Source: an uncultured Pseudomonadales bacterium
Lineage (GTDB): Bacteria > Pseudomonadota > Gammaproteobacteria > Pseudomonadales > Cellvibrionaceae
DNA length: 64,000 nt
NCBI GenBank assembly: GCA_947494095.1
Contig: CANLTI010000001.1
Span: 1 to 64,000, forward strand
Reading direction: 5' to 3'
How positions within the stretch are numbered: position 1 is the stretch's first letter; each line of letters begins with the position of its first letter. The notes beneath the pieces are model-generated. The model searched no databases. It was not told where the DNA came from and was given only the letters and a program-made list of their open reading frames with translations. The translations under genes were made by a program, and so were the position numbers. Positions 29,731 to 39,091 of the stretch are shown here, piece by piece.

Positions 29731-30367
29731 TGGGCCAAATCTCCTCAATCACATTTAGGGGTACCGCTTTTTGTAAAAAAACATTGGTGGCGCCATCTTC
29801 CCAAATCTCAATGTTCAGGCTAAAGTCGTCGGGCGCGCCTTCGCATTCGTGGTAGCGCAGCTCTTCGCTGCTGTCGTCATCTTCTACATAGGCGCTAACA
29901 CCACTCGCTCTTTTATCGGCTTTGTAAAAATAGGCGGTCGCGTTTTTAATGGTTTGTGTATAGTGCGGCGCAATCCAAGCGCGCAAGGCTTCATCGGCAT
30001 TGGCAGCATGGGTGGTGAGCGGTGTAAACTCATCGCCAAAAAGCTCAGCAAATTGGTCCATATCAAAAATGTGCTCTACTTGCTCACGGCTAATTTCTTT
30101 AGAGAGTATTAAATACTCGTCGCCCTCTTCTTCCAGCATAAAATGAAAGGTTTCGCCGCTGGGTAGGCGTGCTTCAAACTCAGGGGCTAAGCCTTCCGAG
30201 TACTGGTAGCTTTGTACGTTTTGAATGGTGACAGTTTGGCCTTGAAGCTCTGGCGGTAAAATACTGCGCGGTTTAAAAGACAGTAAATCGCCCGGTAGCA
30301 ATTGCTTAGGGTGCGTAAGCTCGCGCGGGGGTGTTTTTTTACCTTTAAAAAGACCAAACATAATCAT
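29723..30367 (-). CDS. DUF2491 family protein (YjfK-like)
   Basis: 214 residues, soluble and acidic, starting MFGLFKGKKTPP (ATG 30361 or 30365-30367). Segments LPGDLLSFKPR, GLAPEFEARLPSGETFHFMLEEEGDEYLILSKEI and WIAPHYTQTIKNATAYFYKAD are consistent with DUF2491. The E. coli-type order yjfI-yjfJ-yjfK (DUF2170, PspA-like, DUF2491) is matched exactly here, and that gene order carries most weight. Function unknown; a partner of the PspA-like protein in envelope stress is likely. Confidence 0.7.
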   Translation of the reverse strand: MIMFGLFKGKKTPPRELTHPKQLLPGDLLSFKPRSILPPELQGQTVTIQNVQSYQYSEGLAPEFEARLPSGETFHFMLEEEGDEYLILSKEISREQVEHIFDMDQFAELFGDEFTPLTTHAANADEALRAWIAPHYTQTIKNATAYFYKADKRASGVSAYVEDDDSSEELRYHECEGAPDDFSLNIEIWEDGATNVFLQKAVPLNVIEEIWPNG

Positions 30368-30399
30368 GCCAAAAATTTAAAGTGAATAAAGCATAAAAT

Positions 30400-30427
30400 A
30401 CACACAAAGGCTGCGGCCTTTGTGTGT
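30400..30427 (-). terminator. Hairpin in the PspA operon (possible attenuator)
   Basis: Perfect 12-bp stem ACACACAAAGGC/GCCTTTGTGTGT with a 4-nt loop, between the PspA-like and YjfK-like genes. On the minus strand it is followed by ATTTTATG, a weak T-tract, so it may reduce rather than stop transcription into the downstream genes. Confidence 0.55.
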
Positions 30428-30474
30428 ACGTTTCTAAAGCAGCTGGCCTAAGGGCCACGCACGGGGCTCTAAAA

Positions 30475-31158
30475 TTATTTGGCCTCTAGCTGCGCCAAAA
30501 TATCATCTGCGCTTGTTTTGCTACTATCTAGGCCTGCGGCAGCAATTTGCGCGTCCAAATCATTGCCTTGGTCTAAGTCGTTAAGCCACTGGTCGGCCGA
30601 CATTTGGTTTTCGGTATCGGCTTGCTTTTGTTTAACGCGGTCTAGGGCGCGCTGTACGCGTTTAGCGCTAGAGTCGTTAGTGGGCATGGCGGCGGCAACG
30701 GCGACTTGGGTTTTTTGCAAGTCGGCGTAAGTTTTTGCTTTTTGCAGCTCTATACGGTTTTTGTCTTTTTGTTTTTCGCGTACTTTAATGACTTGGTAAA
30801 TTTTATTAACCTGCACCTCAAGCGCATCATGTTGCTCTTTAAGATCGTTTTTAGAACCGGTAAGCTCGGCAATTTTTTCGGCAATGGTGCGTGCCAAATC
30901 ACGCTTGTCAGCGGCTAATGCGGCGCGCGCTTTTGCGGTGTAATCTTCTATATCAACATCGATTTCGTGAATTTGCTTAGCTAGGCCAATTTCTTTGGCT
31001 TTTAATTGCGATAAGCTAATTTTGGCGGTGTTAATGGCGGCATCGGCATCGCGAATTTCTTGCTCTAAAATGCGTAATGCTTGGCTATCAACAACGGCTT
31101 CGCCGGCTTCGCTCAGGCCACCGCGCACGGCAGTGACGATATCTCTTAAAAATCCCAT
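30475..31158 (-). CDS. PspA/IM30 family protein (YjfJ-like)
   Basis: 227 residues, almost wholly alpha-helical. The N-terminal amphipathic helix MGFLRDIVTAVRGGLSEAGEA is followed by long coiled coils (~30-160) and a flexible acidic tail. This is the bacterial ESCRT-III-like PspA/Vipp1 fold, which polymerises on membranes and maintains their integrity. GGAGG lies 8 nt before ATG 31158. It follows the DUF2170 gene by 3 bp. No PspF, PspB or PspC gene lies nearby, so it belongs to the YjfIJK-type arrangement and not to the phage-shock operon. Confidence 0.88.
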   Translation of the reverse strand: MGFLRDIVTAVRGGLSEAGEAVVDSQALRILEQEIRDADAAINTAKISLSQLKAKEIGLAKQIHEIDVDIEDYTAKARAALAADKRDLARTIAEKIAELTGSKNDLKEQHDALEVQVNKIYQVIKVREKQKDKNRIELQKAKTYADLQKTQVAVAAAMPTNDSSAKRVQRALDRVKQKQADTENQMSADQWLNDLDQGNDLDAQIAAAGLDSSKTSADDILAQLEAK

Positions 31159-31161
31159 TGC

Positions 31162-31590
31162 TTAAACCTCCACGGTTTCTTGAGTTGTTTCAAAGTAGTC
31201 AGTTAAGGCCACTAACACATCATTGTAATTATCGGCTTGGCATTCGAGCTCGTGAACAATATTGTCAAATGTACTATCGACCGGCATGGCGCCAAACAAT
31301 ACGCAGCTATCTTCTTGCAAGCCAATACTCGATAGTGGAATAACCGGTGAAATACGCAATAGCGTTTCGTACAGCTCGGCTTTGTTTTGGGCTTGCACTT
31401 CGTTAAGTTTAAATAATGGCGTTACCGACAAAATTTGCTCATCCGACTTCACGATAAAAATCATGGCTTCAGGGTTTATGTCGCAACTCACTTGTAAAAT
31501 TTCGGTATCCGCCGAGTACTCAACGGTAAAGCGCGTGCCTGCTGGAGACTCAATAGTGTTGAGCTTGAAAGCCAAGTCTTCTAAGTACAT
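31162..31590 (-). CDS. DUF2170 family protein (YjfI-like)
   Basis: 142 residues, acidic and soluble; segments YLEDLAFKLNTIES, MIFIVKSDEQILSVTPLF and SVIP-like GLQEDSCVLFGAMPVDSTFDNIVHELE are consistent with DUF2170. First gene of the operon DUF2170 - PspA-like - DUF2491 - small protein. Function unknown; the conserved association with PspA-like proteins suggests a role in controlling membrane remodelling. A palindromic site lies just upstream of its start. Confidence 0.8.
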   Translation of the reverse strand: MYLEDLAFKLNTIESPAGTRFTVEYSADTEILQVSCDINPEAMIFIVKSDEQILSVTPLFKLNEVQAQNKAELYETLLRISPVIPLSSIGLQEDSCVLFGAMPVDSTFDNIVHELECQADNYNDVLVALTDYFETTQETVEV

Positions 31591-31617
31591 TACATATCCT
31601 CATGTGTAGTCGCGATG

Positions 31618-31662
31618 CGACATATTATGTCGTGTGAGCTAACTCTATGCCATATTATGTCG
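31618..31662 (-). promoter_or_regulatory. Paired operator-like repeats upstream of the PspA operon
   Basis: The 12-mer CATATTATGTCG occurs twice, at 31621-31632 and 31651-31662, exactly 30 bp apart (about three helical turns). The first is part of a 15-bp palindrome with 7-bp arms (CGACATA/TATGTCG, 31618-31632). On the minus strand each includes CATAAT, so promoter -10 and operator may overlap. It lies 28-72 bp upstream of the DUF2170 start. Confidence 0.5.
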
Positions 31663-31821
31663 GATGGCAAGTGTCTTGTGTAAAAACTTTATGCGGGCGG
31701 GTGTGGGCTTTAAAAGGGGGGGAGGGGTGTAAACGTGGGCTGTGTAAGGCAAGCTTTGGCGCGCAATACAATATTAGGCGCATAAGATAGCATTAGGCGC
31801 ACAACACTGCGTGCAGATGGA

Positions 31822-31857
31822 CGGTTAGCGTTAAGTGGCGTCACTTAACGCTAACCG
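31822..31857 (-). terminator. Perfect 16-bp stem-loop after jetC
   Basis: Stem 31822-31837 pairs perfectly with 31842-31857 around a GCGT loop, 38 bp past the jetC stop. It lacks a T-tract on either strand, so it is a transcript-end or processing hairpin instead of a classic intrinsic terminator. The rest of 31591-31894 holds only the operator-like site. Confidence 0.55.
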
Positions 31858-31894
31858 CTGGGTGTTGGGTCTGGGCGTTTAAATCTAGGTCTGG

Positions 31895-34800
31895 CTAGGC
31901 AATGCCATCCATAAAGTCTAGCGTTGCTTGGTGCCGAATAGTCCGGCGGTGTTTGGCCCAAAGGTCTTTGATTTTTTCGGGGTTACACACTTTACGATCA
32001 ACCAATACGCGCGTATTCAGCTCGCCTACGGGCTCGGTGGTGGGGCATTTGCTAAATACCACTTGGTGGCTAATTAAGTCCATAAACGGGCCCGATTTAC
32101 TAGAGGGCATAATAAAAATTAACTGCAAACCCAGCGTATCGGTGAGGTAGTTAATCACCTCGCGCGAGCGGGTTTCATCCATTTTAGAGAAGGCCTCATC
32201 GACCAGCACCATACGGCAATGGCTTTTACCTTCGTTAAATTTAAAAGCAGAGGTAATCGCGGCCGAGCGAATAATATACGCCGGTGTTTCTAATTGCCCA
32301 CCGGAGCCTGTACCGTAAGTACTTAAAGGAATGGGCTGCTTACCCTCGGGCTCTTTAAAAATTTCGTAATATCGATAATTGCGGTAATCACTAATACGGC
32401 GTAGTTCGGTGAGGGCATTGTGCTCGCCTTTATCTAACAGCATACTTAATAACTTGTCGCGTACTACCGCTGACTTTTCACTGAGCTTAGAGTTAAATAA
32501 GTTAGCGCCTTCGCCTAGCTCGGGCGAGTTAATAATTTCTTTAAAAAAGCCCCAATACTCTTTAAATTCGGGTACCCACGCGTAATCAAAATAAAAGCTT
32601 TCTCTATCGGCGCCAAAGCGGTGATGCTTAAGCTCTTTATTTAGGTCATCGAGGGTGCGCTTGCCATCGTTGATTGATTGATAAATAGAGTGGCATAAGC
32701 TGGTTACAAACGTGGTGTTAAAGCTGTCTTTTAGGCTAACGAGTTTTTCGTAGCGGCTAACTAGCACATTATTTTTTAATACACTGTAAATGCGGCCTAG
32801 CTCTTCTTGTATTTTAACAATAAAAGCAAAAAACGGTGCATCGTGTTTATATTGCGAAATGGGCGAGTAACTAATGGCGTTAAACTCGGCGCTGGTACGG
32901 TTGTGCTCTACAATATGCTCGTACAGTTTGCGCTCGCAGGTTTCGGAGCGCTGCGCACATTGCGCAATAGTCGCGGCAAAACTATTTTTGCCTTTGGCTT
33001 CGTCGTCGGCATGCTTAAGTGCGGCCTCGGCATTAAAGTCGGCATATGCTTTGGCAATAGCATGTACTTGGGTTTCGCAGGTTTCTTGTTCGGCGTGTAG
33101 CGCGTCTTTTTCGCTAGCAATACGTTTAATCAAGCGAGCATTTTGCTCTTCGCGTGTGCGCAAACTGCCAAACTCTTCACTGCAGGTTTTGGCCTCGTCC
33201 TCTAGCTCTTGCAGTGTATTTTTTAAATGCTCTAGGCGCTCTTCTAGTGCTGTAAAATCTTTTAGATCTAAGCTGGCTAATTGCGACTCTACTTTTTGCA
33301 ATTGGCGGTAGATGTTGAGCATATTTTTGATAGTGGCCGAACAATTGACTAGCTGAATGTCGCTAATACACTGATGCAGCTCGAGCAGTTGTTTGTATTG
33401 CAGTGCCAGTGTGTGGGCTTGCGTTTGTAAATTTTGTAGCTGAGTTTCTTTGGCAATTAAAGCGCGCTCGCGTGCGCCTTGGCCAAACACTAAATCGGCC
33501 TCGTCAATATCACAGCGAAACAAACTATAGTTGCCCGAGCCTACGCCTTCGGCGGTTAAACCGCGTGCCGTATTTTTAAGTGCTGCATTATCTTTAACCC
33601 GAATCACCGCACCGTAACTGGCGCGAATATAATATTCAACAATTTTGTGATCAAAGCGCATAACATCGGCAATACTGTTTTTAGGCAGTGTTAACTTGCT
33701 GGCATCGTGTTGCGCTTTAGCGCCTTGTAATACACGGGCGTTGCTTCTGCGCCCGGGCAACGCGCGCACAATATTAATGGCTTCGGCCTCCCAGTCGGGG
33801 CTTACGACAATACTAAAGCGGGCGCCGCCTAGGTAGCCCTCAATGGCCATTTGCCATTTGGGGTCGGTCACTTCAATAAAATCACACAATACCGCAGGCT
33901 CCGCTTGTGGGCATTGCTCGGTAATGGCTTTAATGGCTTGCTCGACTTGTGCCGGGTAGCTAACCTTTTGATGTTGCAGTTTTTGCACTTCTAGGTTTTT
34001 TTGATTGGCCTGCTGCTTTACTTTTTCGAGCTGTTCGGCTTTGCGGTGCTGCATTAAATAAATTTGGTTGGCGGGGCTGTTTTCGCCGGTATGCAGCCAG
34101 TCAGCTGTTTTATTGTGGTGGGCCTCTAACTCTACAATGCGGCCAAGCTTCTCTTCTAGTGCGGCGTTATTGACCCAATCTTTGGTTTGTAGGTTGTTAG
34201 CATCAATCCCTGTATTGCTGCCTATTTTTAATACCGGCGCTAAAATAGGGTTGATTTTTTTGGCCGCCAGCGCAGGTATATCAAGCTCCGAGGCTTGCTG
34301 GCTAAGGTTGCGGCTTAATAGTTCTGCGGCGTGTACGTTTTTAGTAAACTGTGCATCTTGCAGCATTAAGTCGGGAATATAATCAGCAAGCTGGGTATTT
34401 AGTTTGCCAATATCGCTTTGCAATTGGTCTTTATCTTTAAGTGCGCTAATACCTTGGCGTTGCGCCAGTAGCTCAATGTGCTCTTGTTGTAAGTCGGTTT
34501 TTTTATCGGCCACTAATAAACGGTGTAGCTGGTTGTCTTTAATGGTTTGCGCAATAGTGCCTTGCTCTTTTTTAGCCGCCAAATAATCATTTTGTTTGGT
34601 GTTAAATAGGCGGGCTTGCTCGGCATATTGGGCGACACAGCCTTCAATCCAATTATCGATGTAAGCTTGCGCTTGAATATTACCTGCCGATAAGTTTTCG
34701 ACTGCTTCATTCACATGGCGCGTGTCTTCTTCCATCGAGTGAATGGTTTTCATTAATTCGCTCACTTGGCGAATATCATCGGTTAAATCTTTGGGTTCTA

Positions 34801-35515
34801 AAATTTCGCGGGCGACAAAGTCGGTAATGCTTTTTACCGGCTTATAGGCCATAAAATTAGAAAAAGTACGGGCTGCGTGTTTGGCTTCGCGATCGGGTAC
34901 GGCATCTTTATCGTTGCGGAATATACCGTACAAGCGGCGCAGGTAAGGGCCTTTTTTGTCGTAAATTTCAACGCTGCTGCGGGTGCTAAATTTCTTTTTA
35001 AGCAAATTAGGCAAGTCGTTCATTGGTACAATATATTTACCGGCCGTATCTTCGCGTACAAAATCGTCTAGCGCTAAGGTTTCGTTAGGAATCACCAAAA
35101 ATTGTAAATCTTCTTGCCGTGCTTGCCGGTTATTGCCGGCGGTATCGAGTGAGGCGCGAATGCACATTACCGCCGTAAAGGGGTCTGCGGTTTCGCCACT
35201 GGTGGGGTGGAATATGCCAGCAATATAACCATCGGTTGTGCGCAAACGAGCATAGCTGCCATCATCGCAGCCTAATACATAAGAGGCGAGTGTACGCACT
35301 TGCTTGCCGCCACGGCCACGTTGAGTGGTTTCGTCTTGGCCTGGGTTATAGTTAAATAAATTTTCGTGGGCGGCTGTCATTAATGACTGCAAGGCATCGG
35401 CGGCAGTGGTTTTGCCCGAGCCATTACCACCCGACAGCAAATTAATGGGGCCAAAGTCAATTTCTTGTGGTGGAATATTGCCCCAGTTGACCAATACTAA
35501 GCGTTTACAAAACAT
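31895..35515 (-). CDS. jetC: JetC/MksB-like SMC ATPase (Wadjet-type)
   Basis: A 1,206-residue MukB/SbcC-type SMC protein. N-terminal Walker A (GGNGSGKTT, 29-37) in INLLSGGNGSGKTTAADALQ is characteristic of JetC/MksB. Long coiled-coil arms (~260-390 and ~470-560, then ~690-860) surround a hinge-like globular part (~560-680). At the C-terminus, signature GTGSGGQ (~1068-1074) and Walker B with catalytic Glu in MVLVDEAFSKMD (~1103-1112) complete the head. All ATPase motifs look intact. It is third in the jetA-jetB-jetC operon, 2 nt after jetB. It would form a loop-extruding complex on DNA. No JetD nuclease gene is adjacent, so MksB-like chromosome organisation is the alternative. Confidence 0.88.
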   Translation of the reverse strand: MFCKRLVLVNWGNIPPQEIDFGPINLLSGGNGSGKTTAADALQSLMTAAHENLFNYNPGQDETTQRGRGGKQVRTLASYVLGCDDGSYARLRTTDGYIAGIFHPTSGETADPFTAVMCIRASLDTAGNNRQARQEDLQFLVIPNETLALDDFVREDTAGKYIVPMNDLPNLLKKKFSTRSSVEIYDKKGPYLRRLYGIFRNDKDAVPDREAKHAARTFSNFMAYKPVKSITDFVAREILEPKDLTDDIRQVSELMKTIHSMEEDTRHVNEAVENLSAGNIQAQAYIDNWIEGCVAQYAEQARLFNTKQNDYLAAKKEQGTIAQTIKDNQLHRLLVADKKTDLQQEHIELLAQRQGISALKDKDQLQSDIGKLNTQLADYIPDLMLQDAQFTKNVHAAELLSRNLSQQASELDIPALAAKKINPILAPVLKIGSNTGIDANNLQTKDWVNNAALEEKLGRIVELEAHHNKTADWLHTGENSPANQIYLMQHRKAEQLEKVKQQANQKNLEVQKLQHQKVSYPAQVEQAIKAITEQCPQAEPAVLCDFIEVTDPKWQMAIEGYLGGARFSIVVSPDWEAEAINIVRALPGRRSNARVLQGAKAQHDASKLTLPKNSIADVMRFDHKIVEYYIRASYGAVIRVKDNAALKNTARGLTAEGVGSGNYSLFRCDIDEADLVFGQGARERALIAKETQLQNLQTQAHTLALQYKQLLELHQCISDIQLVNCSATIKNMLNIYRQLQKVESQLASLDLKDFTALEERLEHLKNTLQELEDEAKTCSEEFGSLRTREEQNARLIKRIASEKDALHAEQETCETQVHAIAKAYADFNAEAALKHADDEAKGKNSFAATIAQCAQRSETCERKLYEHIVEHNRTSAEFNAISYSPISQYKHDAPFFAFIVKIQEELGRIYSVLKNNVLVSRYEKLVSLKDSFNTTFVTSLCHSIYQSINDGKRTLDDLNKELKHHRFGADRESFYFDYAWVPEFKEYWGFFKEIINSPELGEGANLFNSKLSEKSAVVRDKLLSMLLDKGEHNALTELRRISDYRNYRYYEIFKEPEGKQPIPLSTYGTGSGGQLETPAYIIRSAAITSAFKFNEGKSHCRMVLVDEAFSKMDETRSREVINYLTDTLGLQLIFIMPSSKSGPFMDLISHQVVFSKCPTTEPVGELNTRVLVDRKVCNPEKIKDLWAKHRRTIRHQATLDFMDGIA

Positions 35516-35517
35516 GT

Positions 35518-36210
35518 TTATTGATCCTCTGCTTGGTCTTGCGTTAGTGTATTTGCTTGCGGCTCGTCTTGGTTTGGCTCATCACCTTGTAGGTGCAGGC
35601 TTTGCAATACCTCATCGGTCACAAAGCTTGTAATCGAGGGCTGAATACTCATCCAGCCTTCATCAAGGTTTAAGTCATCATCGCTATTAAATTGAATTAA
35701 ACGCAATTGGCGAATCCGCTTAAATAAGGTGCTGCGCTCGGAGCTTTGTTCGGGTAGTGAGCGCTTGAGTAGGTTTTTCATGGCGAAGGCAATATTTTCA
35801 AAAGAGACCAGTACGCAACCCGAGTCATCTAATAAACCTTCGCGTAGCGATTTTTCGTATTCAACACGCAACACTAAAATTAACGACACCTCTTGTTGCG
35901 TAGGGCGGTAGCGCATACCTTGGTTAAAGGCGCTGTTGTCGTCATCGGGTAAGCCTGGCACTTGTGCGCTCGGGGGGAATACCCTAACAAAACAAAACTG
36001 CCTGTCGTGTAATAAGCGAATATTTAAAATACTTAAATAGTCCTCAACCAGTTCGGCGCATATCATGTAACGATCGTATAGTTGGGCTTCTACTTGGCTT
36101 TCTTCGCGGCTAATTACGCCGTAGTCGAGTAAGCGAATAAGCAATGCCGAGAACTCTTCTAGCGGAATATTTAAAGTGCTTAATTTGGCTTTTAAAACGT
36201 CATCAATCAT
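35518..36210 (-). CDS. jetB: JetB/MksE-like subunit (DUF4194)
   Basis: 230 residues, the MukE-like winged-helix partner of the SMC complex. Segments [59 protein letters not shown] and [16 protein letters not shown] fit DUF4194 (JetB). It has an acidic, Gln/Glu-rich tail. The start overlaps the end of jetA by 8 bp and its stop lies 2 nt before jetC, so the three subunits are translationally linked. It has no catalytic motif; it is expected to bridge JetA and the SMC head. Confidence 0.85.
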   Translation of the reverse strand: MIDDVLKAKLSTLNIPLEEFSALLIRLLDYGVISREESQVEAQLYDRYMICAELVEDYLSILNIRLLHDRQFCFVRVFPPSAQVPGLPDDDNSAFNQGMRYRPTQQEVSLILVLRVEYEKSLREGLLDDSGCVLVSFENIAFAMKNLLKRSLPEQSSERSTLFKRIRQLRLIQFNSDDDLNLDEGWMSIQPSITSFVTDEVLQSLHLQGDEPNQDEPQANTLTQDQAEDQ

Positions 36211-37666
36211 TCATCGTCTCAACTAAATTAGTTGCCTCCACCAGTTCAATTGTGAACTCATCAGAACTACTATAATATTCATTAAAGTTGTCTTTTTTAC
36301 CTTGCCACTCCACATGAAAGCGCAAGTCAGAATCTAAATTATTAACACTGCCCACTTCAATTACATGCGCTAAGGCTAATAAATCTAACGCATTGGTAAT
36401 AGGTAGCTCGCGCGTTGATACTTTGCGCTTGTCTTTAAAAGCAGTGCAAATATAGGTTTGCAATTGCTGGCGATTAAAAACAAAAGCGCGGTCGAGCAAC
36501 TGTTGCACCATAAGCTCGGTGCGGGCACCTAGGTCAATATCGCGCTCTTCATTAATGCTGGTGTCCACAGGGCTTTTGCGTTTGCGCTCGATTAAACGTA
36601 CTTGTTTTGGGTCGATCAAACCTAGCTTCATCACCGCCATCGCACTCGAGGCGTTATTGAGTCGCTCTTGATATTGCGCGGGCGATAGGCCCGCTAGCGT
36701 TTGGCAAATATCTAAAAAGTTATCGTTTTGATGAGAGTTAAGGTAGCTCAGTTGGCGTATTACAATATCGGCGCGTTTAGTAAAGCCATGTAAGGCGCGG
36801 CGCAACGCTGGCAGCATAATGTCGGCGGCGTTTTTCATGCGCAATTCAATGGTGTCGAGCACATACCATAGGTAGCTTTGGTTTTCGTCACATAGGCTTG
36901 GAATACTGGCGCGCAAACGCACCTCGGCCGTGCGCTTAAACTCGGTCGATTTACGCCTTAGCCCGTAAATAACGCGGCTAATATCATCGCGATACTTTTC
37001 AACGCTATCGGCCGATAACCTCACCGAAATATCGGGTTGAAAGCGTTTTTCCATGTAGTCAAAAAACTGGTCAGTGGCTTTGCTGATGAGTTGCTGCGAT
37101 TCTACCTCTTTCACCAGCTCGCGCTTGCGCTCTTCAAGTTCGGTAATAATGTCGGTAAAGTCGGTGATAATGCGCTCGGAGTACTCAAAGGCGTCGAGCA
37201 GGTCGTACGCATCACCGCGCCCAGCAAAGGCCTCCAGTGCATTAAGGGTGTTGCGGGTATTGCGGTGGCGCGTACGAATATGGCTGTTATCGGCATCGAG
37301 CAGTGCTTGCGCAAAAATACGCCCCATCCGCGAAAACGGATAAGTAGACTGGAAGGTTGCGGTATCAACCTGTCGCTCGATCCAGCCGGCCTCAAGTACG
37401 GCTTTGAGTACGGCATTGGCATGCTCGCGGTGGTTTTTAAAGCGTGGTTCGTCATTGCCATCAGTATCATCAAAGACAGCATCTTTGCTGCGGGCCAAGG
37501 CCTCTTCAAACAGCTCAACCACCTGCTCACGCCGCAAAGACTGCCCATAATCGGCATTGGCGCTGTACTGGCGCTGGTACAAAAGCCCCAAGCACTGCGC
37601 AATTTGCTCACGGTACTTGCTGGTTAAGGGCTTAAAAAAATGAAGGCGATCATCGGTAAAAAACAT
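36203..37666 (-). CDS. jetA: JetA/MksF-like kleisin subunit
   Basis: 487 residues, MukF-like kleisin of the Wadjet JetA family (DUF5716): N-terminal winged-helix region ([25 protein letters not shown]), a predominantly helical middle ([31 protein letters not shown]) and a C-terminal winged-helix-like segment ([26 protein letters not shown]). It would link the two JetC heads. First gene of the operon, with a weak ribosome site at ATG 37666. Upstream (37667-38061) lie a 44-bp repeat, a terminator and no other gene. Confidence 0.85.
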   Translation of the reverse strand: MFFTDDRLHFFKPLTSKYREQIAQCLGLLYQRQYSANADYGQSLRREQVVELFEEALARSKDAVFDDTDGNDEPRFKNHREHANAVLKAVLEAGWIERQVDTATFQSTYPFSRMGRIFAQALLDADNSHIRTRHRNTRNTLNALEAFAGRGDAYDLLDAFEYSERIITDFTDIITELEERKRELVKEVESQQLISKATDQFFDYMEKRFQPDISVRLSADSVEKYRDDISRVIYGLRRKSTEFKRTAEVRLRASIPSLCDENQSYLWYVLDTIELRMKNAADIMLPALRRALHGFTKRADIVIRQLSYLNSHQNDNFLDICQTLAGLSPAQYQERLNNASSAMAVMKLGLIDPKQVRLIERKRKSPVDTSINEERDIDLGARTELMVQQLLDRAFVFNRQQLQTYICTAFKDKRKVSTRELPITNALDLLALAHVIEVGSVNNLDSDLRFHVEWQGKKDNFNEYYSSSDEFTIELVEATNLVETMND

Positions 37667-37746
37667 GGCGGCTCAGCGAATATTTGGCGCGTCACACAAC
37701 AGCGACGCAAAAAGGGTGTTTAGTCGAACGATGGCTGACAAAATAG

Positions 37747-37790
37747 GGGGGCGGATGGTAGCAGAAATGGGGTTGGGTGGCGATGGTTGT
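37747..37790. repeat. 44-bp direct repeat, left copy
   Basis: Identical over 44 bp to 40646-40689 and in the same orientation, 2,899 bp apart. It lies 81-124 bp upstream of jetA. The pair brackets the PemK-like and GNAT genes. Confidence 0.85.
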
Positions 37791-37904
37791 GGAATGACGA
37801 CGTGAAAACACGATTTTAAGCGTGTGATCAAGCTGGCTACCCGCTGCAAGTTAGGAGTGACCATAAGGGCCGGAGTTGTCGCGGGGTCGTGAATGCTTCA
37901 GGCA

Positions 37905-37933
37905 TAAAAAAAGCCACTTAAGCGGCTTTTTTT
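37905..37933. terminator. Bidirectional Rho-independent terminator
   Basis: AAAAAAAGCC / GGCTTTTTTT stem around a CTTAAG core, with A- and T-runs on both sides. It closes the PemK-like gene (minus strand), which ends at 38062, and separates it from jetA. Confidence 0.82.
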
Positions 37934-38061
37934 ATGAAAATTTAACTGATTGTGCCGATGGAAAAGTTACTTATAACTATTTCCGACGCTAAGTTCCGGC
38001 GGCACGCCTTTCCAAAGCCTGATAGCATCATAGTGGTTGATAGCTAGTATGTCAATAATAT

Positions 38062-39000
38062 TCAGCTTATCTCATTACCTACCATAGCCATTATTGAGTC
38101 TATGTGCTCTCCATTTACCTCTAAATCGTAGAAAATGGCTATTTTTTTGATAACTTCGTGTGCACATGAGAGGCTGTCGGTGGCGTTCCTTAGCTCTTCC
38201 TGTGCCGTACGCTCTTTCTCTTTAATTGTTTTCAGTTCGCTTCTTAGGCTATCAATTTGATTTTGTATGCCTTGTTGATTTTGCCTTGATTTAGGGTCAA
38301 AGCACGCTGACAACCCTCCGCTCACCTTCATCTTGTCTGACGGCGTAAGGGATGGCGCCTTATTAGTCTGCAGCGGTTTCCCTGCGGAGTCGGGTAGAGA
38401 AAATATACGGTAAGGTGAGACGGTGGTAATCCAGTCTAGGACAGCGTAAGACGGGGTTGGTGTGTTCCTGTATTGGCAACCGCTAAATGAATCTTTTGAT
38501 ATCTCAATGCTGTGGGTGAGTTTAGCATTATAATCCGCTGTCGATAGTGGAACGACGGTAACGGTATCATGCCGTTTACTGACAACAATGCAAGGGCGTA
38601 ACTTGTGCTGTTCTCCTGGCAGGTGTCCTCGGCGATCAAGTTTGTTTGGAATCGGTTGCGCGCCAACTGAGTGCAAGTTACTGGTATTGCTAAAATCAAC
38701 CCAGACCAACGTCCACAATCGGATTTCTCTACTGGATTCAGCATTTTTGTTACTCGAAAAATGACCGTAATTTTCACCCGGCTCGCGCTGGGGAGTCAGG
38801 TGTACAGTGACGTCAGAATTCTCTTGATCTATACGTTCGACTCGCCACTGCTTGGTTGTAAACCCCTTAAACTGATGCTGCAAGAAGGATTTGGCTCTTG
38901 GCTTAATCGCGGGTAATGAGATCTGAGTTATGGATGTGAATTCCTCTCGACCTAATTCAGCAAGCTCTGTAGAGCTTGCATCACAGTAAATGACGCGCAT
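38062..39000 (-). CDS. PemK/MazF-like domain protein with coiled-coil tail
   Basis: 312 residues from the ATG at 38998-39000; the in-frame ATGs at 39051-39054 lack a ribosome site. The N-terminal ~120 residues (MRVIYCDASSTELAELG, KSFLQHQFKGFTTKQWRVERI) are unrecognised. The middle (~125-225) resembles PemK/MazF: GHLPGEQHKLRPCIVVSKRHD and VTVVPLSTADYN, then YAVLDWITTVSPYRIF. The C-terminus (~240-295) is a coiled coil (QNQIDSLRSELKTIKEKERTAQEEL). PemK-fold proteins are usually ~110-residue mRNA interferases with an antitoxin beside them; no antitoxin is visible here and the protein is nearly three times longer. Function therefore uncertain; defence or toxin role is inference. Confidence 0.65.
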   Translation of the reverse strand: MRVIYCDASSTELAELGREEFTSITQISLPAIKPRAKSFLQHQFKGFTTKQWRVERIDQENSDVTVHLTPQREPGENYGHFSSNKNAESSREIRLWTLVWVDFSNTSNLHSVGAQPIPNKLDRRGHLPGEQHKLRPCIVVSKRHDTVTVVPLSTADYNAKLTHSIEISKDSFSGCQYRNTPTPSYAVLDWITTVSPYRIFSLPDSAGKPLQTNKAPSLTPSDKMKVSGGLSACFDPKSRQNQQGIQNQIDSLRSELKTIKEKERTAQEELRNATDSLSCAHEVIKKIAIFYDLEVNGEHIDSIMAMVGNEIS

Positions 39001-39091
39001 CGTATCTCTTATCTCTTCAATTATTTTTTGATTATAGCAGTAAGATTGCATCATTTATTAGGCTGTAAGCTTGAGGAGGGATCAGCAGCCT

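Noticed and set aside
31822..31857. Palindrome as a replication or recombination site
   Set aside because: Its position right after jetC and its stem-loop form fit a transcript end better; no other evidence.
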